Source of the DNA: Pseudomonas sp. HS6
GTDB taxonomy: Bacteria > Pseudomonadota > Gammaproteobacteria > Pseudomonadales > Pseudomonadaceae
NCBI RefSeq assembly: GCF_023375815.1
Contig: NZ_CP067412.1
Span: 434,001 to 498,000, forward strand
Length of the DNA stretch: 64,000 nucleotides
Direction: 5' to 3'
Shown: positions 58,472 to 64,000 of the stretch, piece by piece
Numbering within the stretch: position 1 is the first letter of the stretch
Layout of the letters: each line of letters opens with the position of its first letter
The notes under the pieces: model-generated
Database searches by the model: none
What the model was told of the DNA's origin: nothing
Seen by the model: the letters and a program-made list of their open reading frames with translations, nothing else
Made by a program: the position numbers and the translations under genes

Positions 58472-61318
58472 ATGGATAAGACCTACCAGCCGCACGCCAT
58501 TGAAACTTCCTGGTACAACACCTGGGAGTCCGAGAACTACTTCGCCCCGCAAGGCGCGGGCGACTCCTACACCATCATGATCCCGCCGCCGAACGTCACC
58601 GGCAGCCTGCACATGGGTCACGGTTTCAACAACGCGATCATGGACGCCCTGATCCGTTTCCGCCGCATGCAGGGTCGCAACACCCTGTGGCAGCCGGGCA
58701 CCGACCACGCCGGTATCGCCACGCAGATGCTGGTGGAGCGTCAACTCGAAGCACAGGGCCAGAATCGCCACGATCTGGGCCGCGAAAAATTCCTCGAGAA
58801 AGTCTGGGAATGGAAGGATCAGTCCGGCGGCAACATCAGCCGTCAGATCCGCCGCCTCGGCTCGTCCGTGGACTGGAGCCGCGAGCGCTTCACCATGGAC
58901 GACGGCCTCTCGGAAGCCGTTAAAGAAGCGTTCGTGCGCCTGCACGAAGACGGTCTGATCTATCGCGGCAAGCGTCTGGTCAACTGGGACACCAAGCTGC
59001 ACACGGCGATTTCCGACCTCGAAGTGGAAAATCACGACGAGAAAGGTTTCCTGTGGAACCTGAAATACCCGCTGGCCGACGGCGCGAAAACCGCTGAAGG
59101 CAACGATTTCCTGATCGTCGCGACCACCCGTCCGGAAACCATGCTCGGCGATTCCGCCGTCGCGGTGAACCCGAACGACGAGCGCTACAAAGCCCTGATC
59201 GGCAAATTTGTCGAGCTGCCGCTGGTCGGCCGCCGCATCCCGATCATCGCCGACGATTACTGCGACCCTGAATTCGGCACCGGCTGCGTGAAAATCACCC
59301 CGGCCCACGATTTCAACGACTATGAAGTCGGCAAGCGCCACAACCTGCCGCTGCTGAACATCTTCGACAAGAACGCCAACGTGCTGCCTGCGGCTCAGGT
59401 GTTCAACCTCGACGGCACGCTGAACGACAGCATCGACGGCAAGATTCCGGCCGAGTACGCCGGTCTCGAGCGTTTCGAGGCGCGCAAGCAGATCGTGGCT
59501 GCGTTCGACGCCGCCGGCCTGCTGGTCAGCGTCGACGATCACAACCTGAAAGTGCCGAAAGGCGACCGCTCCGGCACGATCATCGAGCCGTGGCTGACCG
59601 ACCAGTGGTACGTGTCCACCAAGCCTCTGGCCGAGCCTGCGATTGCTGCCGTTGAAGACGGCCGTATCCAGTTCGTGCCGAAGCAGTACGAAAACATGTA
59701 CTTCTCGTGGATGCGCGACATCCAGGACTGGTGCATCAGCCGTCAGCTGTGGTGGGGCCACCGGATTCCGGCCTGGTATGACGAGTCGGGCAAAGTCTAC
59801 GTCGGTCGCGACGAAGCCGAAGTGCGCGCCAAGCACAACCTTGGCCCGGACGTTGCGCTGCAACAGGACAACGACGTTCTCGACACCTGGTTCAGTTCGG
59901 GCCTGTGGACCTTCTCCACCCTGGGCTGGCCGGAAAAGACCGAGTTCCTGAAGAAATTCCACTCCACCGATGTACTGGTGACGGGTTTCGACATCATTTT
60001 CTTCTGGGTTGCCCGGATGATCATGCTGACGATGCACCTGATCAAGAACGAGGACGGCACGCCGCAGGTTCCGTTCAAGACCGTTTACGTGCACGGTCTG
60101 GTGCGTGATGGCCAGGGCCAGAAGATGTCCAAGTCCAAAGGCAACGTCCTGGACCCGCTGGACATCATCGACGGCATTGAGCTCGAAACCCTGGTGCAGA
60201 AACGCACTTCCGGTCTGATGCAGCCGAAACTGGCGAAGAAGATCGAGAAGCAGACCCGCGACGAGTTCGCCGACGGCATCGCCAGCTACGGCACCGACGC
60301 CCTGCGCTTCACCTTCTGCTCGCTGGCGTCCACCGGTCGCGACATCAAGTTCGACATGGGCCGCGTCGAAGGCTATCGCAACTTCTGCAACAAGATCTGG
60401 AACGCCGCGCGTTATGTTCTGGACAAGGGCGAAGACTGCGGCCAGAACGGCGAAGCCTACGAGCTGTCGCTGGCGGATCGCTGGATCATCTCGCAGCTGC
60501 AACGCACCGAAGCCGAAGTGACCCGTCAACTGGATCAGTTCCGTTTCGACCTGGCGGCACAAGCGCTGTACGAGTTCATCTGGAACCAGTACTGCGACTG
60601 GTACCTGGAATTGTCCAAGCCTGTGCTGTGGGACGAAAACGCTCCGGTCGAGCGTCAGCGCGGCACCCGTCGCACGCTGGTGCGCGTACTGGAAGTGGCA
60701 CTGCGCCTGGCGCATCCGTTCATGCCGTTCATCACTGAAGAAATCTGGCAGCGCATCGCGCCGCTGGCCGGCATTCAGGGCAAGACGATCATGCTGCAAG
60801 CCTGGCCGGTGGCCAACGAAGAGCGCATCGATCCGGCGGCCGAAGACGACATCGAATGGCTCAAGGGCCTGATGCTCGGTACGCGTAACATCCGTGGCGA
60901 AATGAACATCGGCCCGGGTAAGCCGCTGCCGATCTACCTGAAAAACGTCACCGCTGAAGACCAGCGCCGCTTGACCGAGAACGAAGCGCTGCTGAAGAAG
61001 CTTGCGCGTCTGGAATCGATCACCGTGCTGGCAGCCGGCGAAGAAGCGCCGCTGTCCGCCACTGCTCTGGTTGGCGAGATGGAAGTGCTGGTTCCGATGG
61101 CCGGTCTGATCGACAAAAACGCTGAACTGGCGCGTCTGGACAAGGAAATCCTGCGTCTGCAGGGCGAAGTCCAGCGAGTTGGCGGCAAGCTGTCCAACGC
61201 TGGTTTCGTTGACAAGGCCCCGGCCGAAGTCATCGAGAAGGAGCGCGCCAAACTGGCCGAAGCCGAACAGGCTCTGGGCAAGCTGGCCGAGCAGCACGCG
61301 CGGATTGCCAGCCTGTAA
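58472..61318 (+). CDS. valS: valyl-tRNA synthetase
   Basis: A 948-residue class I synthetase. The HIGH motif appears as HMGH at 47-50 ([14 protein letters not shown]), the KMSKS motif at 551-555, an editing (CP1) domain lies between with [16 protein letters not shown], and the C-terminal coiled coil typical of ValRS ([20 protein letters not shown]) closes the protein. Length is normal. Start ATG at 58472. Followed by a strong terminator. Confidence 0.98.
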   Translation: MDKTYQPHAIETSWYNTWESENYFAPQGAGDSYTIMIPPPNVTGSLHMGHGFNNAIMDALIRFRRMQGRNTLWQPGTDHAGIATQMLVERQLEAQGQNRHDLGREKFLEKVWEWKDQSGGNISRQIRRLGSSVDWSRERFTMDDGLSEAVKEAFVRLHEDGLIYRGKRLVNWDTKLHTAISDLEVENHDEKGFLWNLKYPLADGAKTAEGNDFLIVATTRPETMLGDSAVAVNPNDERYKALIGKFVELPLVGRRIPIIADDYCDPEFGTGCVKITPAHDFNDYEVGKRHNLPLLNIFDKNANVLPAAQVFNLDGTLNDSIDGKIPAEYAGLERFEARKQIVAAFDAAGLLVSVDDHNLKVPKGDRSGTIIEPWLTDQWYVSTKPLAEPAIAAVEDGRIQFVPKQYENMYFSWMRDIQDWCISRQLWWGHRIPAWYDESGKVYVGRDEAEVRAKHNLGPDVALQQDNDVLDTWFSSGLWTFSTLGWPEKTEFLKKFHSTDVLVTGFDIIFFWVARMIMLTMHLIKNEDGTPQVPFKTVYVHGLVRDGQGQKMSKSKGNVLDPLDIIDGIELETLVQKRTSGLMQPKLAKKIEKQTRDEFADGIASYGTDALRFTFCSLASTGRDIKFDMGRVEGYRNFCNKIWNAARYVLDKGEDCGQNGEAYELSLADRWIISQLQRTEAEVTRQLDQFRFDLAAQALYEFIWNQYCDWYLELSKPVLWDENAPVERQRGTRRTLVRVLEVALRLAHPFMPFITEEIWQRIAPLAGIQGKTIMLQAWPVANEERIDPAAEDDIEWLKGLMLGTRNIRGEMNIGPGKPLPIYLKNVTAEDQRRLTENEALLKKLARLESITVLAAGEEAPLSATALVGEMEVLVPMAGLIDKNAELARLDKEILRLQGEVQRVGGKLSNAGFVDKAPAEVIEKERAKLAEAEQALGKLAEQHARIASL

Positions 61319-61333
61319 CGGCAAATCGCACTG

Positions 61334-61365
61334 AAAAAGGGAGGCCATGCGGCCTCCCTTTTTTG
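61334..61365 (+). terminator. intrinsic terminator after valS
   Basis: AAAAAGGGAGGCC and GGCCTCCCTTTTTT form a long stem with a four-base loop and a T-run on the plus strand. Confidence 0.93.
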
Positions 61366-61449
61366 TGCCCGGTACTTTTCCGGCCTACAACACCGTCCCC
61401 TGTGGGACAATAGCCGCCACTTTCAGCCATACCCGAATCGACCACGCCC

Positions 61450-62472
61450 ATGAACGCCCCCCGAACACCTCGCCCCGCGCGCAAGAAGCCTGACTCCGCC
61501 ACCCCGGCCAAGCCCGTGGAGCCGCGCAAAGAGGCCAGCCTGCACCCGCGCAATCGCCATCAGGGTCGTTACGACTTCCCGGCGCTGATCAAGACTACGC
61601 CGGAGCTGGCGAAGTTCGTGATCACCAACCCGTACGGCAAGGAAAGCATCGACTTCGCCAGCCCCGATGCGGTGCGTGTGTTCAACCGGGCGTTGCTCAA
61701 GTCGTTCTACGGCATCCAGCATTGGGACATTCCGGCCGATTATCTGTGCCCGCCGGTGCCGGGCCGTGCCGACTACATCCACTTCCTGGCTGACCTGCTG
61801 GCCAGCAACAACGACGGCGTGGTTCCGCGCGGCGCCATCGTCAACGTGCTGGATATCGGCATGGGCGCCAACTGCGTGTATCCGCTGATCGGTAACAGCG
61901 AATACCGCTGGCACTTCCTGGGCTCGGAAATCGACCCGACGGCCGTGGCTGCCGCTACAGCCATCGTCCAGTCCAACGATCTGAACAAAGTCATCAAGCT
62001 GCGCCAGCAGGAGAACCGCAAGCACATCCTGATCGGCCTGCTGGAGCCCGGCGAGCGCTTTGACCTGACCATGTGCAACCCGCCGTTCCACGCCTCGATG
62101 GACGAAGCGACCAAAGGAAGCGAGCGCAAATGGCGAGCCCTGGGCAAGGCCGACCCGAAACGCAAACTGCCGGTGCTGAACTTCGGCGGTCAGTCGGCCG
62201 AATTGTGGTGTGAAGGTGGCGAAGCGCGTTTCGTGACGCAACTGATCGCCGAAAGTGCCAACTTCCAGCACAAGGTGCTGTGGTTCAGCACCCTGGTCTC
62301 GAAAGCCTCGAACCTGCCCGCCATCGAAACGGCGCTGAAAAAGGCCGGCGTGCTGGAAAGCCAGGTGGTGGAAATGTCCCAAGGCCAGAAGCAAAGCCGC
62401 TTTGTCGCCTGGACCTTCCAGACCAAGTCCGAGCAGCAGATCTGGCGCCGTGAGCGCTGGGTGCGCAAATAA
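61450..62472 (+). CDS. rlmF: 23S rRNA (adenine-1618-N6)-methyltransferase
   Basis: A 340-residue SAM-dependent methyltransferase (YbiN/RlmF) making m6A1618 in 23S rRNA. A basic N-terminus is followed by [12 protein letters not shown], the SAM-binding motif [15 protein letters not shown], and the catalytic NPPF at 210-213 in [10 protein letters not shown]. Length fits. The ATG at 61450 is used. A terminator shared with the convergent hupB follows. Confidence 0.93.
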   Translation: MNAPRTPRPARKKPDSATPAKPVEPRKEASLHPRNRHQGRYDFPALIKTTPELAKFVITNPYGKESIDFASPDAVRVFNRALLKSFYGIQHWDIPADYLCPPVPGRADYIHFLADLLASNNDGVVPRGAIVNVLDIGMGANCVYPLIGNSEYRWHFLGSEIDPTAVAAATAIVQSNDLNKVIKLRQQENRKHILIGLLEPGERFDLTMCNPPFHASMDEATKGSERKWRALGKADPKRKLPVLNFGGQSAELWCEGGEARFVTQLIAESANFQHKVLWFSTLVSKASNLPAIETALKKAGVLESQVVEMSQGQKQSRFVAWTFQTKSEQQIWRRERWVRK

Positions 62473-62542
62473 TACGCTTCCACTGCGGCGGCGCTTGATC
62501 GCAGGCAGCCGCCACTACTGCTGAAACACAATCGGCAGGCAC

Positions 62543-62584
62543 AAAAAAACCGTGCCCGGATCACTCCGGCGCACGGTTTTTTTA
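62543..62584. terminator. bidirectional terminator between rlmF and hupB
   Basis: AAAAAAACCGTGC and GCACGGTTTTTTT form a long stem between convergent genes, with A/T runs outside on both strands. Confidence 0.9.
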
Positions 62585-62594
62585 TCGCTGCGTC

Positions 62595-62876
62595 TTACTT
62601 GTTTACAGCGTCGGTCAGGCCTTTGGCCACAACCAGCTTGATCACTTTCTTGGCAGGGATTTCGATGGCAGCGCCAGTCGATGGGTTACGGCCAGTGCGG
62701 GCAGGACGCTCGGTCACTTTCAGCTTGCCGATACCTGGCAAGGTGATTTCGCCGCCGTTTTCCAGCTGATCAGCAACGATTTGGCCCAGTTGGTCCAGAG
62801 CGTTACGCGCGGTGGTTTTCGGCGCGTCGATAGCTTCAGCGATGTCGGCGATCAGTTGGTCTTTAGTAAGAGCCAT
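62595..62876 (-). CDS. hupB: HU family DNA-binding protein
   Basis: A 93-residue HU protein that bends DNA and organises the nucleoid. The start MALTKDQLIADIAEAI and the core GEITLPGIGKLKVTERPARTGRNPSTG with the beta-arm RPARTGRNPSTG are diagnostic. The ATG at 62876 (AAGGAACACTAC upstream) gives the standard length; a longer frame to 63722 has no support. The symbol is provisional, since Pseudomonas carries several HU genes. Confidence 0.93.
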   Translation of the reverse strand: MALTKDQLIADIAEAIDAPKTTARNALDQLGQIVADQLENGGEITLPGIGKLKVTERPARTGRNPSTGAAIEIPAKKVIKLVVAKGLTDAVNK

Positions 62877-63272
62877 GTAGTGTTCCTTCCCTATCAAATT
62901 CATATGGATTGCAGAGTGCAGTGTCAGCCATCGAGCCCGATCTTCTGGATCTGGCACCCTCGGCGATAACCACGACGAGTCGGGGTTATAGATGCCGAAA
63001 TCAGGGTTTGGTTCGACCTGACAAATGCTGAATGCACGCTTAACGCAGTGACTACGCGTAAGACCGGGCAAAACTAGCACAGAGACAAGGAAATATCCGC
63101 CTCTAGCTAGCCAAATGGTCAGGTTTATTGCGCTAAATCGGTAAATAAATGCATAAGCGCCACGCCATGACCCCGAATTGCCCTTCAGCCCGCGCCAAAA
63201 CCAGTGGTTGCGGTACACTGGGCGCTTTTTCGGGGGAGCCCGCCCTCCTCCCTTCCACTTGCCGAGAAGCCC
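62877..63272. other. divergent hupB/yejK intergenic region
   Basis: About 396 bases without an ORF of note, relatively AT-rich, containing promoters for both divergent genes. Candidate -35/-10 pairs are weak and I do not choose one. Confidence 0.5.
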
Positions 63273-64000
63273 ATGCCGATCCGTCATTGCATCGTCCACC
63301 TGATCGACAAAAAACCCGATGGCACCCCCGCCGTTCTGCACGCCCGTGACTCTGAACTGGCTGAATCCGCCGCCATCGAGAACATGCTCGCCGACCTCAA
63401 CGAGAGCTATAACGCCAAACAGGGCAAAGCCTGGGGGTTGTTCCATCCGGAGTCCGGCGCGTTCCCGTTCAGCGGCTGGCTGAAGGAATACATGGAAGGC
63501 GGCAAGGACTTCACCGCGTTCAGCAAAGTCGCGGTCGAGCATCTGCAAAAACTGATGGAAGAGTCGAACCTTTCCGTCGGCGGCCACGTGCTCTTCGCCC
63601 ATTACCAACAGGGCATGACCGATTACCTGGCCATCGCCCTGCTGCACCACAGCGAAGGCGTGGCGGTGACCGATCAACTGGACGTGACCCCATCGCGCCA
63701 TCTCGACCTCGGGCAACTGCACCTGGCGGCGCGGATCAACGTTTCCGAGTGGCAGAACAACAAGCAGTCCAAGCAGTACATCTCGTTCATCAAGGGCAAG
63801 AACGGCAAGAAAGTCTCGGAATACTTCCGCGACTTCATCGGCTGCCAGGAAGGCGTCGACGGCCCGGGCGAGACCCGCACGTTGCTCAAGGCCTTCAGCG
63901 ACTTCGTCGAGAGCGAAGACCTGCCGGAAGACTCCGCCCGTGAGAAGACCAAAACCCTGGTCGACTACGCCAGCAGCCAGGCCAAGCTCGGCGAGCCGAT
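63273..64000 (+). CDS. nucleoid-associated protein YejK/NdpA, 3' end outside window
   Basis: The first 242 residues of a nucleoid-associated protein of the YejK (NdpA) family, which binds the nucleoid and interacts with topoisomerases. The start [15 protein letters not shown] and the later [21 protein letters not shown] fit. The frame is open to the last base. Divergent from hupB, a sensible pairing of two nucleoid genes. Confidence 0.85.
   Translation, partial: MPIRHCIVHLIDKKPDGTPAVLHARDSELAESAAIENMLADLNESYNAKQGKAWGLFHPESGAFPFSGWLKEYMEGGKDFTAFSKVAVEHLQKLMEESNLSVGGHVLFAHYQQGMTDYLAIALLHHSEGVAVTDQLDVTPSRHLDLGQLHLAARINVSEWQNNKQSKQYISFIKGKNGKKVSEYFRDFIGCQEGVDGPGETRTLLKAFSDFVESEDLPEDSAREKTKTLVDYASSQAKLGEP

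Noticed and set aside
57773..61348. 1191-codon open frame antisense to valS, holC and the next gene
   Set aside because: Runs through several well-supported plus-strand genes; no domains and a typical antisense composition.
62877..63722. N-terminal extension of hupB to 375 residues
   Set aside because: It runs antisense through the 5' part of the YejK-like gene and its promoter region, and HU proteins are about 90 residues.

Overview
The window is ordinary chromosome of a fluorescent pseudomonad, most likely the Pseudomonas fluorescens group. The grounds are high GC, GTGGGAGC-type REP/REPIN sequences between genes, a Pseudomonas-specific DUF3509 gene, and gene orders typical of the genus (thrC-hom-dsbC-xerD, rpsP-rimM-trmD-rplS with ffh, nagR-nagA-nagB-nagF-nagE, purL/mltF, lepA-lepB-rnc-era-recO-pdxJ, lptF-lptG/pepA-holC-valS). 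I saw no rRNA, tRNA, CRISPR array or complete insertion sequence.

Layout. 0-4.4 kb is the accessory part: an APC permease, then a minus-strand pair of an AAA ATPase and an RloB-like TOPRIM protein (candidate defence module), then a region with a C4-like structured RNA candidate and a 61-residue small protein. 4.5-13.3 kb holds opgD (periplasmic glucans), a GNAT enzyme, an Old Yellow Enzyme, recJ, yaeQ, a CaiB-type CoA-transferase, a periplasmic binding protein and a DUF3509 gene. 13.4-15.3 kb carries a receiver-like protein without phospho-acceptor and a BvgS/EvgS-like sensor that stops after its PAS domain. 15.4-24.4 kb is threonine synthesis, disulfide isomerase, XerD, a thioesterase, the ribosomal protein/tRNA methylase operon and ffh, with a 158-bp MITE-like palindrome after ffh.

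24.6-33.0 kb runs ypjD, a CNNM/CorC protein, an MHS transporter, purT, a VUT transporter, DUF1289, a gamma carbonic anhydrase, two NUDIX enzymes and an L,D-transpeptidase. 33.3-40.5 kb is a complete N-acetylglucosamine PTS regulon: a GntR repressor with operator-like repeats over its promoter, deacetylase, SIS-type deaminase, fused EIIA-HPr-EI and EIICB. 40.5-41.2 kb is a gene-free, repeat-rich stretch. 41.2-53.3 kb carries an NIF3/YqfO-like protein, purL, mltF, pdxJ, recO, era, rnc, lepB and lepA. 53.4-64 kb has lptG, lptF, pepA, holC, an uncharacterised gene, valS, rlmF, hupB and the start of a YejK/NdpA gene cut by the window end.

Most of the window is housekeeping. The places most worth a second look are the RloAB-like pair, the adjacent C4-like RNA and small protein, the truncated sensor with its pseudo-receiver, the MITE-like palindrome, the dispersed repeats around 30.2 and 40.6 kb, and the apparent translocation of the lepA-pdxJ block.
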